From an uncultured Eubacteriales bacterium (GTDB lineage: Bacteria > Bacillota > Clostridia > Oscillospirales > CAG-272), in contig CAKRNO010000005.1 in the NCBI GenBank assembly GCA_934371135.1, positions 33,784 through 97,783 on the forward strand: a stretch of DNA of 64,000 nucleotides, written 5' to 3'. Position numbers and translations under genes: made by a program. The notes beneath the pieces were generated by a model, which saw only the letters and a list, made by a program, of their open reading frames with translations, was not told where the DNA came from and made no database searches. Positions 39,644-48,161 of the stretch are shown here, one piece after another; position 1 is the stretch's first letter, and each line of letters opens with the position of its first letter.

Positions 39644-40098
39644 TGAGGCGCCGCCCTCGTCTCCGCTCCGGGCACCGTGCGCCCTGCCTCATCCGAACGC
39701 CGCCGCGCGTCGCATCCTGTCGCCAAAGGGGGTATTTTGTGCCGCACGGAGGTCGCCCCGGTGTCACATTGTGCCTGCACTTTGTCAAAAACCCCCCTCG
39801 TGTGTCATTTCCCGAAAAATGACCCTTTCGGGCAAAATTGCCTTTTGGGCACCCCTTCAAAACCCGGGGGTTCGGAGGGGGTTTACGGCGTTTTCGGCGT
39901 CGGACGCTCTTTTTTGGCTCTCCTGTTTCGGCAGACTGCATTTTTGCGACCCCAATACCCCGTTTTGCCATGACCGCCCGACAAGGTGGTTTGACGGCGT
40001 TTTGCCTGGGGGTTTTCCCGATTTTTGCTGCCGGATGCCCTTTCACCGCTTCCTTTTTGCGGCGTTTTGCCCTCCCCAAAACTATTTTTCCGAAATCG

Positions 40099-40128
40099 TT
40101 GCAAAAATCCTGCCGGATGTGATAGAAT
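40099..40128 (+). promoter_or_regulatory. Promoter of the flippase-domain gene
   Basis: TTGCAA (40099-40104), 18-bp spacer, TAGAAT (40123-40128). Confidence 0.6.
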
Positions 40129-40189
40129 AGTATTGTCAATCGCCGGGGAGCTGCTTCTCCGGTCGAAATCCATGAGAGGAGACGCGAAG

Positions 40190-41524
40190 GTGCAGTCCGG
40201 CAAAAAATCAAAACCTAAAAAAGATAAAGCGGAAAAGATGCTCTCCGCCCGCTCGCAGTTCACCAATATGCTGTTCGTGCTGGTGATCCTTGCGTTGACT
40301 TTCATTTTTCTGTTTACCAACTTCAATAAACTCCTGAAAACCCCGAGTGAGGATCCGGTGGAGCTCGGTGAGCTCCATTACGGCGCCCTCCGCTGGTGGT
40401 GGCTCTTGCCGGCGCTCGCCTGCCTTGCCGTCTCCGTCCTTGCCGAGGCGGTCAATCTCTGGCTCCTGTGCCGTAAGGTCGGCTTCCCGCGCACCATCCG
40501 GCAGACGACGGTCTATGCGTCCTCTGATATTTACTTCTCCGCCATCACCCCGTCCGCGACCGGCGGCCAGCCCGCCGCCGCCTATTACATGACCAAGAGC
40601 GGTATCCCCCTCTCCCTCTCGACGGCGGTGCTCATCCTCAACGTCACACTGTATACCATCGGTCTTCTTTTCACCTCCATGCTCGCCTTCCTCCTGCGCC
40701 CCTCGATGTTCATGGGCTTCGCGACGAGCCAAAAGGTGTTTGTTCTTGTCGGCGTCGGCTTTCACGCGATTCTCATCATCGTCTGCCTTATCTGTATGTT
40801 CTCCCGCCGCTTCATCTTCTGGCTCGGGGACGTCATGTTCGGTCTGCTCGCCAAGCTCCATATCGTGAAGAACAAGGAGGAGCGTATCGCCGCGTTCCGC
40901 GCCTCGGTCGCGACCTACCAGTCCGCCTTGAAAATCGTGCGTGAGCACCGCTGGCTCCTGCCGGTCCTTTTCTTCAACTCCATTCTCCAGCGCGTGGTCC
41001 TCGCCCCCATCACCTACTTTGTGTTTCTCGCCATGGGCGGTATGGGCGTTCCCTCCATGTCCTTCCTTGAAGTATTTACGACACAGCTCTACTGCATCAT
41101 CGGCGCCTCCGCCCTGCCGACTCCCGGCGGCGCGGGTCTTGCCGAGCTGCTCTACATGGGTGTCTTTTATGCCGACATGGCAGGCATCCCGAACGCCTCC
41201 TCCCTCTGTATGTTCTCGCTGCTCCTCTCCCGCGGCATTTCCTCCTATCTCGCCATCCTCGCGTGCGGCACGATCGCGACCGTGCATCACCTGCGTATGA
41301 AGCAGGCGGAGCTCCATCGCCGCCAGGCAGGGCTCGCCCTCGAGGAGGTCTACGGCGCTGACGACACCGACGTGGATACCAAGCCGGAAGCGGAGGTTAC
41401 GGTGGAGCTCGCCGGCGCGACTCCCGCCGCGCCGGATGCGACCGCCCCGGCACCCTCCCTGACGCCCGCCGCTCCCGCCGACACGGCCCCGGCAGACGGA
41501 AAACCCGGCGACACAGAAAATTAA
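40190..41524 (+). CDS. LPG synthase TM-domain (YbhN/MprF-like flippase) protein
   Basis: A 444-residue membrane protein with eight or so TM helices. The family hallmarks are SAITPSATGGQPAAAYYM and ASALPTPGGAGLAELLYMG, the glycine/proline-rich re-entrant motifs shared with the lipid-flippase half of MprF. No catalytic aminoacyl-transferase domain follows, so it may move a lipid or polyprenyl carrier. The N-terminus (residues 1-20) is very basic; the last 60 residues are Ala/Pro/Thr-rich and disordered. I favour GTG 40190 (AGAGGAG 9 nt upstream) over ATG 40172. Not part of an operon. Confidence 0.85.
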   Translation: MQSGKKSKPKKDKAEKMLSARSQFTNMLFVLVILALTFIFLFTNFNKLLKTPSEDPVELGELHYGALRWWWLLPALACLAVSVLAEAVNLWLLCRKVGFPRTIRQTTVYASSDIYFSAITPSATGGQPAAAYYMTKSGIPLSLSTAVLILNVTLYTIGLLFTSMLAFLLRPSMFMGFATSQKVFVLVGVGFHAILIIVCLICMFSRRFIFWLGDVMFGLLAKLHIVKNKEERIAAFRASVATYQSALKIVREHRWLLPVLFFNSILQRVVLAPITYFVFLAMGGMGVPSMSFLEVFTTQLYCIIGASALPTPGGAGLAELLYMGVFYADMAGIPNASSLCMFSLLLSRGISSYLAILACGTIATVHHLRMKQAELHRRQAGLALEEVYGADDTDVDTKPEAEVTVELAGATPAAPDATAPAPSLTPAAPADTAPADGKPGDTEN

Positions 41525-41525
41525 C

Positions 41526-41578
41526 TTGTACTTTCCCGCCGTTTCCTTTATAATAGGGGAGCGGCGGTTTTTGTTTCC
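41526..41578 (+). promoter_or_regulatory. Overlapping promoter and terminator between two genes
   Basis: TTGTAC (41526-41531), 17-bp spacer, TATAAT (41549-41554) drives the cyclophilin gene. The same stretch forms CCGCCGTTTCC...GGGGAGCGGCGG with TTTTTG after it, a terminator for the gene upstream whose loop carries the -10. Confidence 0.55.
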
Positions 41579-41625
41579 CGCACACCGCCCCGACCAAACA
41601 AATTCTATACGACCGAGGTATCACC

Positions 41626-42213
41626 ATGATGAAGCGCGTTATATCCTGCCTGCTCCTCGCCGCCACCCTCGCGGCGTCCCTCCTCCTCTTTGCGTCCTGT
41701 AAGGAAAAGACCGTCCGGGTCGCCATGGAGGTCCAAGACTTCGGCACCATTCAGCTGGAGCTTTACCCGGAAAAGGCACCGGAAACCGTCGCCAACTTTG
41801 AGAAGCTTGTGAAGGCGGGCTTCTATGACGGGCTGACCTTCCACCGTATCATCAAGGGCTTCATGATCCAGGGCGGCGACCCGAAAGGCAACGGCACCGG
41901 CGGCTCCGACGAGACCATCAAGGGCGAGTTTACGGCAAACGGCTTTACGAAAAATGACCTCTCCCATAAGCGCGGTGTTATCTCCATGGCGCGCAGCATG
42001 AGCTATGACTCCGCCTCCTCCCAGTTCTTCATCGTGCATGAAGACAGTGATTTTCTCGACGGGCAGTATGCCGCGTTCGGCAGGGTCACGGACGGTATGG
42101 ATGTGGTGGACGCCATCGCGAACGTCAAGGTCAAGTCCGGCGCCGGTGACAGCTCCCCCAGCGTCCCGCTGAATAAGGTCATCATCACCCGCATCTACAT
42201 GATTGAAGACTGA
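41626..42213 (+). CDS. Lipoprotein cyclophilin-type peptidyl-prolyl isomerase
   Basis: A 195-residue secreted foldase. Signal peptide with lipobox LLFASC (Cys about 25) gives a lipid anchor. The cyclophilin domain covers 35-190: YEKAPETVANFEKLV-type start, FHRIIKGFMIQGGD (catalytic Arg and the Phe/Met/Gln pocket), SSQFFIVHED and AFGRVTDGMDVVD. The catalytic Arg is present. Closest relative is the convergent cytosolic cyclophilin at 42.3 kb, with more than half of the motif residues shared. It probably assists folding of exported proteins. Confidence 0.93.
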   Translation: MMKRVISCLLLAATLAASLLLFASCKEKTVRVAMEVQDFGTIQLELYPEKAPETVANFEKLVKAGFYDGLTFHRIIKGFMIQGGDPKGNGTGGSDETIKGEFTANGFTKNDLSHKRGVISMARSMSYDSASSQFFIVHEDSDFLDGQYAAFGRVTDGMDVVDAIANVKVKSGAGDSSPSVPLNKVIITRIYMIED

Positions 42214-42260
42214 CGGGGGGTGGACCGCCGCCCGGCGGCGTTGACCCCGCAGAAAAGAGA

Positions 42261-42298
42261 GGAACGCACCCGACTGCGCGTCGGGTGCGTTCCTTTTA
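42261..42298. terminator. Bidirectional terminator between the two cyclophilin genes
   Basis: GGAACGCACCCGA-CTGCGCG-TCGGGTGCGTTCC with TTTT after it and AAAAG before it. Confidence 0.85.
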
Positions 42299-42333
42299 TG
42301 CTGTGGTATGCTCTGCCGGAGCTCTCCGCGGAT

Positions 42334-42804
42334 TTACGCGAGATAGACGCGCTTCATCACCTGCGGTACGCGCGGCTTGTCGCGCTCGTCGGTCGGGACG
42401 TCCGCGATCTCGTCAACCACGTTCATCCCCTCGGTCACATGACCGAATGCGGCATAGCTGCCGTCGAGATAGGGTGCGTCGCCGTGCATGATGAAGAACT
42501 GGGAGGAAGCGGAGTTCGGCATCGACGAGCGCGCCATGGAGATGGCGCCGCGGCGGTGCCCGATCGGGTTCGGGTGCCCGTTCTGCGCGAACTCACCGAC
42601 GATATTCTCGCGGGAGCCCCCCATGCCGTTTCCGAGCGGGTCACCGCCCTGGATCATGAAGCCGTTGATGACGCGGTGGAAGGTCAGGCCGTTATAAAAG
42701 CCCTCTTTCACCAGCTTTTCAAAATTCGCGACCGTTTTCGGCGCCGCCGCAGGATCGAGCTCAATTTTGATGACCCCGCCGTTTTCCATTTCAATCACAA
42801 CCAT
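42334..42804 (-). CDS. Cytosolic cyclophilin-type peptidyl-prolyl isomerase
   Basis: A 156-residue protein with the complete cyclophilin core: TVANFEKLVKEGFYNGLTFH start region, HRVINGFMIQGGD, SASSQFFIMHGDAPYLDGS and AFGHVTEGMNVVDEI. No signal peptide, so it acts in the cytoplasm. RBS AAAGGAT. It has its own consensus promoter and shares a terminator with the convergent, lipoprotein version. Confidence 0.94.
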   Translation of the reverse strand: MVVIEMENGGVIKIELDPAAAPKTVANFEKLVKEGFYNGLTFHRVINGFMIQGGDPLGNGMGGSRENIVGEFAQNGHPNPIGHRRGAISMARSSMPNSASSQFFIMHGDAPYLDGSYAAFGHVTEGMNVVDEIADVPTDERDKPRVPQVMKRVYLA

Positions 42805-42863
42805 GTGTGCAGATCCTTTCCGTGCTCCCGTCGTTTTTCACATACGGAGCACTCACATGACAT

Positions 42864-42892
42864 ATACTATCTCAAAAAGCGCGGCTTGTCAA
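42864..42892 (-). promoter_or_regulatory. Promoter of the cytosolic cyclophilin
   Basis: TTGACA (42892-42887), 17-bp spacer, TAGTAT (42869-42864). Confidence 0.8.
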
Positions 42893-42979
42893 GCGCGCGG
42901 CGCCCCGGCGCTGCAAAGCACGGCGTTGTGCCTGAAAAACCGGGCGCAGCGCCGCATGGCGCGAGAAAGGAGAGAGCGC

Positions 42980-44221
42980 ATGGAAAAACCCCGCAGGACC
43001 GTGATCGACCTCGCCGCCCTCCTCTTTTGCCTGCTCGCGGCGATCGTCGCCGGGTGGCTCGCGCTGCGCTATCTGCTCCCCATCGCGCTCCCGTTCCTCA
43101 TCGCGTGGGGAGTCGCGCTGCTCGTGCGCACCCCGGCACAGCACCTCTGCCGCCACACCCGCATCTCCCCCCGCGTCATGCGGCTCGTCCTCGCCCTCCT
43201 CATCATCGCCGCCCTCGCCGCCGGGCTCTGGTTCACCGGTGCCCGCCTCGCGCGGGAGCTCTCGGACCTGCTCTCCGCCCTGACGAGCGCCGGGGCGGGC
43301 GACCCGCTGCAGGGGATCTTTGCCGCCTTTCCGAAGCTGGCAGAGAGCGAGCTCGGCGCGTGGCTCTCGGGGGCGCTCCGCTCCGCGGTCGGGAGCATCA
43401 CGGCGCATCTCCCGACCCTGCTCTCCCGCATGGTCTCCCTTTTGCCCCGCACGCTCGTCGCGCTGGCGGTGACCCTCTGCGCCTGCGCCTACTTCTGCCT
43501 GGATCTTGAGCGCATCCACGCCGCCTGCTTCGCCCTCGTCCCCGCCCCGGCGCGGAAATTCTGTGCGGGCGCCCGCCGGGCGGTCTCCCGCGTCGGCGGT
43601 ATGTACCTCCGCTCGTATCTCACGCTCATGGGCATCACCTTTGCCGAGATGCTGGTCGGTCTGTCGCTGCTCCGCGTCGGATATGCTCTGCTCCTTGCGG
43701 TCCTCATCGCTCTCGTGGACTTCCTGCCCGTCCTCGGGGTCGGCACCGTCCTCATCCCGTGGAGCCTGGTCGCCCTGATTACCGGTGACCCCGCGCGCGG
43801 CGTGGGTCTCCTCGTGCTGTGGGGCATCTCCCTCGCCGTCCGGCAGTTTATCGAACCGCGCCTCATCGGTCGCGGGCTCGGGCTCCACCCCTGCCTGACC
43901 CTCGTCGCCATGTACGCGGGTCTGCGCCTGTTCGGCATCACGGGGATGCTCCTGTGCCCGCCCCTTGCTGCGCTTCTGTTCGCCTGGCTACCGGGGCGTT
44001 CTGCCGGTGACGGGGGCGCCCCGGCAGAGGATGCCGCGGCAACGGACGCGTCAGCAACGGAGACGAACGCACCTGCCACCCCTCCGTCCGCGTCATCCAC
44101 GTCTGCGACGGCGGACGCCACGCCACCCGCCCCGGGGCGGAACGGACCGGCGGCTCCTGCCCGCGGCGCCGGGTCTTGGGTCAAACAGAAAAATGCCCGC
44201 CCCGGGGGGCAGGCAAAATAA
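42980..44221 (+). CDS. AI-2E/YtvI-type integral membrane protein
   Basis: A 413-residue membrane protein with about eight TM helices: two N-terminal pairs (residues 10-50 and 70-90), a periplasm-side helical region, and two C-terminal groups with ALVDFLPVLGVGTVLIPW and RQFIEPRLIGRGLGLHP. These are conserved in the AI-2E exporter-like/YtvI sporulation family. The last 75 residues are low-complexity (Ala, Thr, Pro, Ser). The start at 42980 is preceded by AAAGGAG 6 nt away; the open frame reaches further left without RBS. Role uncertain: sporulation or small-molecule efflux. Confidence 0.85.
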   Translation: MEKPRRTVIDLAALLFCLLAAIVAGWLALRYLLPIALPFLIAWGVALLVRTPAQHLCRHTRISPRVMRLVLALLIIAALAAGLWFTGARLARELSDLLSALTSAGAGDPLQGIFAAFPKLAESELGAWLSGALRSAVGSITAHLPTLLSRMVSLLPRTLVALAVTLCACAYFCLDLERIHAACFALVPAPARKFCAGARRAVSRVGGMYLRSYLTLMGITFAEMLVGLSLLRVGYALLLAVLIALVDFLPVLGVGTVLIPWSLVALITGDPARGVGLLVLWGISLAVRQFIEPRLIGRGLGLHPCLTLVAMYAGLRLFGITGMLLCPPLAALLFAWLPGRSAGDGGAPAEDAAATDASATETNAPATPPSASSTSATADATPPAPGRNGPAAPARGAGSWVKQKNARPGGQAK

Positions 44222-44264
44222 AAAACGCCCGCGGAGCGGACGTGGAGCCATCGTCCACGAGGCA

Positions 44265-44339
44265 CCGACAAAACAGAAAACGCGGCGGAGCGCACGATAT
44301 GCCGTCCGGCACAGTGCAGGCTCCGCCGCGTTTTGTCGG
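44265..44339 (-). terminator. Extended hairpin terminator of rpmB
   Basis: CCGACAAAAC...ACGCGGCGGAGC at 44265-44290 pairs with GCTCCGCCGCGTTTTGTCGG ending 44339. A mid-stem GC core and T tract on the minus side make it a strong terminator. Confidence 0.75.
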
Positions 44340-44344
44340 CGCGA

Positions 44345-44530
44345 TCAGACGCGCTCGATCTTCTGAGAACGCAGGCAGCGGGAGCAGACATACACGCTCT
44401 GATGCGTGCCGTTCACAACCGCTTTGACCCGACGGATGTTGGGCTTCCAGGTTCTGTTGGTCTTGCGGTTCGAGTGAGAGACATTGTGACCGAACACAAC
44501 GCCTTTGCCGCAAATATCACACTTTGCCAT
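44345..44530 (-). CDS. rpmB: Ribosomal protein bL28
   Basis: A 61-residue large-subunit protein. [20 protein letters not shown] and [12 protein letters not shown] are the family signature. It carries CxxC twice (CDIC and CSRC), the zinc-binding form of L28. ATG 44530 with GGAGGTA 8 nt upstream is preferred over the upstream in-frame start. Monocistronic with consensus promoter. Having the zinc form suggests no separate zinc-starvation switch at this locus. Confidence 0.96.
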   Translation of the reverse strand: MAKCDICGKGVVFGHNVSHSNRKTNRTWKPNIRRVKAVVNGTHQSVYVCSRCLRSQKIERV

Positions 44531-44611
44531 CGTACATACCTCCTGAGACATTCACACCGCGGGGGTGCTGTTCTATATCATTTTTTATCCAAAAACCAAG
44601 TCGCGTTTTAT

Positions 44612-44640
44612 ATTCTACCATAGGCGTTTCAAAAATGCAA
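44612..44640 (-). promoter_or_regulatory. Promoter of rpmB
   Basis: TTGCAT (44640-44635), 17-bp spacer, TAGAAT (44617-44612). Confidence 0.75.
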
Positions 44641-44722
44641 TACCAAAATGAAATTATTTTTGTTTTTCCCGCACGGCGGCGGGGAACGGGCTCTCTCTGC
44701 CGAAACAAAGGGGCGCCACCCC

Positions 44723-44751
44723 TTGCATTGCGCGCGCGTATATGATAAAAT
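44723..44751 (+). promoter_or_regulatory. Promoter of the gene at 44822
   Basis: TTGCAT (44723-44728), 17-bp spacer, TAAAAT (44746-44751). Confidence 0.7.
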
Positions 44752-44821
44752 AATACAATCGGGGAGTATGCTATAAGATACAGCGTCCAAGACGCCTTCG
44801 TCCCACGGAAAGGAGCAACCT

Positions 44822-45772
44822 ATGGCAAAGCGAGCCTATGCGAAAACCTATGAGGATATCTATGCGCACGCCAAGGCGCTGACAGCGCAGCTGGAGGAGG
44901 ATCCGGACTTTCGCGCGGTCGTCGCGCGGGCGCGCACGCTCGGCATCACCGTGTCGGTCACCGTGAGACACACGTTTGCTCCCCCCGAGTATATCCCGCG
45001 CTTCACGCCGGATGCGGATGCGAGCGGTAAGCTGCCCGCCGGATACGCGATGGAGCTGTGGGTGGACCTCAACTGCGGCAACCATATCATGGCGTTTACG
45101 GACGACGAGGGCAACGACGTGCAGTGCAGTTATACCATGCTCGCCGCCTGTGAGGAGAGTTTTCTGTTCTCCTCCCGCGTCGTACTGTTTTCTTATGAAA
45201 AAATGATGGAGGAAAACCAGCTCATCGCCATCCTCACCGACTGTCTCGACGCGGCGGAGGACGGGGTCGCCGGTGACTCCCCCTTTGTCTCCGACCTGCT
45301 CACCCCGACCGAACCGCGCGGTGAGCGCGGGCTGCTCATGGGGCGGGATGCCGTCGGAGAGGGCTCCTATATCGAGATCGTGCGCGGCACCTATGACGGT
45401 ACGATCGGGCACGAGGACGCCTGCTATTTCTCGGAGGACGGCTTTTTGCCCTACCGGATGCTGCTGCTCGCCCTCTTTGGTGCGGAGCGCCTCTGCATCG
45501 GCTCGTATCTGACGCTCACCGCCGGGGAAACGGCGCGGTTTGCGGACGCCCTGCGGGAGCTCCCCGAAGCGGTCTTCACCGTCTTTTCCTATTCCGACAT
45601 CCTCGCCGAGAACTATGATCTCACGGCGTTTCTCCCGCCCCCGCGGCTTGAGACCTGTCTCAACCGGCTGACGGTCCGCCGTGACGAGGATTTTGTGGAG
45701 GATGCCGCCCGCCTCGCCGACTACCTCGCCCCCGCGGGAGAGCAAGCGGCGCCCACGACCTTCATCTGGTAA
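44822..45772 (+). CDS. Conserved hypothetical protein (316 residues)
   Basis: A soluble, acidic protein with no signal peptide or TM helix. It begins MAKRAYAKTYEDIYAHAKAL and alternates helix and strand: YAMELWVDLNCGNHIMAF, LLLALFGAERLCIG and DFVEDAARLADYLAP. No known catalytic motif is evident; Cys residues (NCG, SYTMLAACEE) are scattered. RBS AAAGGAG; own promoter. Followed after 11 bp by the tautomerase, so the two may share a pathway. I cannot assign a function. Confidence 0.7.
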   Translation: MAKRAYAKTYEDIYAHAKALTAQLEEDPDFRAVVARARTLGITVSVTVRHTFAPPEYIPRFTPDADASGKLPAGYAMELWVDLNCGNHIMAFTDDEGNDVQCSYTMLAACEESFLFSSRVVLFSYEKMMEENQLIAILTDCLDAAEDGVAGDSPFVSDLLTPTEPRGERGLLMGRDAVGEGSYIEIVRGTYDGTIGHEDACYFSEDGFLPYRMLLLALFGAERLCIGSYLTLTAGETARFADALRELPEAVFTVFSYSDILAENYDLTAFLPPPRLETCLNRLTVRRDEDFVEDAARLADYLAPAGEQAAPTTFIW

Positions 45773-45783
45773 AGGAGATTCCC

Positions 45784-46125
45784 ATGCCGTATATCCACAC
45801 ATCCGTTTCCTGTCCCCTGACCCGCGATGCGGAGGTGCGCCTGAAAACCGCCTACGGTGAGGCAATCACCTGCCTTTCCGGTAAAACGGAGGACTATCTC
45901 ATGCTCCGCTTCACCGACCGTGCCCGTCTGTGGCTCGGCGGCTCGGACAGCCTCGCCGCCATGCTGGAGGTCAGCGTGTTCGGCACCCTCGACCATGAGG
46001 AGGCGGCGGCGCTCACCGCGCGCCTGACGGACGCCGTCTCCGAGGCGCTGCTCATCCCGCCCGAACGCATCTATGTCAAATACGACGCCACGCCCGAGTG
46101 GGGCTGGCGCGGCAACCAGTTCTGA
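45784..46125 (+). CDS. MIF-type tautomerase
   Basis: A 113-residue protein of the macrophage migration inhibitory factor/phenylpyruvate tautomerase family. Pro2 is the catalytic base after Met removal (MPYIHTSVS). LRFTDRARLWLGGSDSLAA covers the strand with the Lys/Ile-type active-site positions, and LLIPPERIYVKYDATPEWGW the trimer-forming C-terminal strand. RBS AAAGGAG; 11 bp behind the hypothetical protein. MIF family members occur in diverse bacteria; the natural substrate is uncertain. Confidence 0.85.
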   Translation: MPYIHTSVSCPLTRDAEVRLKTAYGEAITCLSGKTEDYLMLRFTDRARLWLGGSDSLAAMLEVSVFGTLDHEEAAALTARLTDAVSEALLIPPERIYVKYDATPEWGWRGNQF

Positions 46126-46127
46126 TT

Positions 46128-47369
46128 TTGAAAAAGAAAGCAACCGCGGGCGCCCCCGCGCCCCATCCCGGGAGAGCCCCTGCACAGGAGACGCCGCCCG
46201 TACCGCAGACTGACCCCGTCGGCGGGGCAGACAGCGCGGCGCTCGCCGCCGCATTCCCGTCCCTGCTCGCCTTCTACGACCGCGAGCGGCGGCATCTGCC
46301 GTGGCGGGAGGAGCCGACCCCCTACCGCGTGTGGGTGTCCGAGATCATGCTCCAGCAGACGCGGGTCGAGGCGGTGAAGCCCTATTTCGACCGTTTCATG
46401 ACTGCCCTGCCGGATATTCATGCCCTCGCCGCCTGCCCGCCGGACGCCCTCCGCAAGCTCTGGGAGGGGCTCGGGTACTATTCCCGCGTCCGCAATCTCC
46501 AGCGCGCGGCGGAGCTCGTCGTCCGTGACTTCGGGGGGGAGCTCCCCCGGGACCCGCAGGCGCTCCTGACCCTGCCCGGCATCGGCTCCTATACCGCGGG
46601 CGCCATCGCGGCGTTTGCCTACGGACTGCCCGCCCCCGCCGTAGACGGGAACGTCCTGCGCGTGCTCGCCCGCTTCTTTGCGGACGGGCGCAATGTGCTT
46701 GACCCCCGCGTCAAAACCGATTTTGAAAGAACGGTCGCGGCGGCGCTCCGCGGTGCGGAGCGCCCCGGAGACATCGGACAGGCTCTCATCGAGCTGGGCG
46801 CCACGGTCTGCACCCCTCTGAACCCCGCCTGTACGCAGTGCCCGTGGCAGGAGCTCTGCCGTGCCCGGCAGGAGGGCGCCGAGACCACCCTCCCCCGGCG
46901 GGAGAAGAAGACCGCGCGGCGGGAGGAGACCCGCACCGTCCTGCTCCTCTCCTTCGACGGCAGGTACCTGATCCGCCGCCGCCCCGACCGTGGGCTGCTC
47001 GCCTCGCTCTTTGAGTTCCCATCCCTCGACGGCGCCGCCGACGAGGAGACCATCCGCGCCCGCCTCGCCGCGCGGGGGCTGACCCCGACGGCGATCACCC
47101 CCGCACCGACGTATAAACATATCTTTACACACCTTGTCTGGCACCTGCACGGCGTCTTTGTCGATCTCCCCCGGGGGGATCTGCCGGAGGAAACGCCGCT
47201 TGCCTTTCCGGAGGATGCCCCGCCGTCGCCCGACCCGGGCGGCGACTGCCTGCTCCTCACCCCGGAGCGCATCCGGGGCGCCTACCCGCTCCCCTCGGCG
47301 TTCGCGCCGCTCACCGCCGCCATCCTTTCGCGCAAAGGAGATACGCCTTGCTCACCAGCGAAGAAATAA
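46128..47369 (+). CDS. mutY: Adenine DNA glycosylase MutY
   Basis: A 413-residue base-excision repair enzyme that removes A opposite 8-oxoG. The HhH-GPD core includes the catalytic Glu in EIMLQQTRVEAV, LPGIGSYTAGAIAAFAYG and the Asp of PAVDGNVLRVL. The 4Fe-4S site is C-x6-C-x2-C-x5-C (CTPLNPACTQCPWQELC). A C-terminal NUDIX-like domain (about 270-400) for 8-oxoG recognition follows. TTG 46128, directly after the tautomerase stop, is taken as start; GTG 46098 is possible. No strong RBS is visible for either, so translation is probably coupled. The 3' end overlaps birA. Confidence 0.93.
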   Translation: MKKKATAGAPAPHPGRAPAQETPPVPQTDPVGGADSAALAAAFPSLLAFYDRERRHLPWREEPTPYRVWVSEIMLQQTRVEAVKPYFDRFMTALPDIHALAACPPDALRKLWEGLGYYSRVRNLQRAAELVVRDFGGELPRDPQALLTLPGIGSYTAGAIAAFAYGLPAPAVDGNVLRVLARFFADGRNVLDPRVKTDFERTVAAALRGAERPGDIGQALIELGATVCTPLNPACTQCPWQELCRARQEGAETTLPRREKKTARREETRTVLLLSFDGRYLIRRRPDRGLLASLFEFPSLDGAADEETIRARLAARGLTPTAITPAPTYKHIFTHLVWHLHGVFVDLPRGDLPEETPLAFPEDAPPSPDPGGDCLLLTPERIRGAYPLPSAFAPLTAAILSRKGDTPCSPAKK

Positions 47370-48124
47370 AAAAACGCTTTCCCGCCCTCACCGCGGTGGA
47401 GGTCTATGACACGATCGGGTCGACCAACACCCGCGCCATTGAACTGGCAAGGGCAGGTACACCGGGCGTGGCGCTCGTCCTCGCGGACAGCCAGTCCGGC
47501 GGCCGCGGCAGGGTCTCGCGCCCGTTCTACTCCCCGCCCGGCACCGGCATTTACCTGACCCTGCTCACCCGCCCCCGGGTCGCGCCCGACCTGCTCCCGC
47601 GCCTGACCCCGCTCGCCGCCGTGGCGACGGCGGAGGCGATCGAGGAGGTCGCCGGTGTGCGCGTCGGCGTCAAATGGGTCAATGACCTCTGGCTCGGGGA
47701 AAAGAAGATCACCGGCATCCTGACAGAGGGTGCATTCCGTGCAGACGGTACGCCGGACTACGCCGTCATCGGTATCGGCGTCAACGTTGGGCACATGACC
47801 TTCCCCCGGGAGCTTGCCTCCGTCGCCTCCTCCATCGCCTCTGAAACGGGCACCGCCCCCGACCGCGACCGGCTCACCCTCGCGATGATCGACCGGCTCC
47901 TGACCCGCCTCGCCGTATTCCCGGGCGGTGACTTTCTCGACGTCTACCGGGCGCGCAGCGTGCTCGACGGGCGGGACGTGACCGTCTCGCGCGGTACGGA
48001 GACCTTTGACGCCCGCGTCCTCGGCATCGCCCCGGACGGCTGCCTCCGCCTGCGGCTGCCGGACGGCGCAGAGCTCGCGCTCCCCTCGGGCGAGATCGCC
48101 CACGTCAGCCCTCGTAAACGGTAA
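47348..48124 (+). CDS. birA: Biotin-[acetyl-CoA-carboxylase] ligase
   Basis: A 258-residue monofunctional biotin-protein ligase that attaches biotin to carboxylase carrier proteins. Biotinyl-AMP motif SGGRGRVSRPFYSPPGTGIY and the catalytic Lys in GVKWVNDLWL are intact. The N-terminal DNA-binding wing of bifunctional BirA is absent, so it is not a repressor. TTG 47348 has AAAGGAG 8 nt upstream, overlapping the mutY end by 22 bp. Followed 37 bp later by bioY, consistent with a biotin-scavenging lifestyle; no biotin synthesis genes are seen. Confidence 0.95.
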   Translation: MLTSEEIKKRFPALTAVEVYDTIGSTNTRAIELARAGTPGVALVLADSQSGGRGRVSRPFYSPPGTGIYLTLLTRPRVAPDLLPRLTPLAAVATAEAIEEVAGVRVGVKWVNDLWLGEKKITGILTEGAFRADGTPDYAVIGIGVNVGHMTFPRELASVASSIASETGTAPDRDRLTLAMIDRLLTRLAVFPGGDFLDVYRARSVLDGRDVTVSRGTETFDARVLGIAPDGCLRLRLPDGAELALPSGEIAHVSPRKR

Positions 48125-48161
48125 CCCGCTCCCACCACTCACATAGAAAAGGAAACAAAAA

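Larger units (their letters stand above)
39473..40189. other. 717-bp gene-free stretch with a terminator, a homopolymer-rich block and a promoter
   Basis: A terminator lies at 39614-39643. The block about 39720-40085 is unlike its surroundings: full of runs CCCC, GGGG, TTTT and AAAA, with short words such as TTTTGCC, GGGGGTT and CGGCGTTTT repeated on one strand. Open frames cross it but none has an RBS or a conserved-looking product. The promoter at 40099-40128 leads to the next gene. Confidence 0.55.

Noticed and set aside
39612..40211. 199-residue minus-strand open frame in the gap before the flippase gene
   Set aside because: Starts inside the promoter/leader, very basic low-complexity product, no RBS; the block itself looks non-coding.
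40172..41524. ATG 40172 as start of the flippase gene
   Set aside because: No RBS upstream of it; AGAGGAG is placed correctly for GTG 40190.
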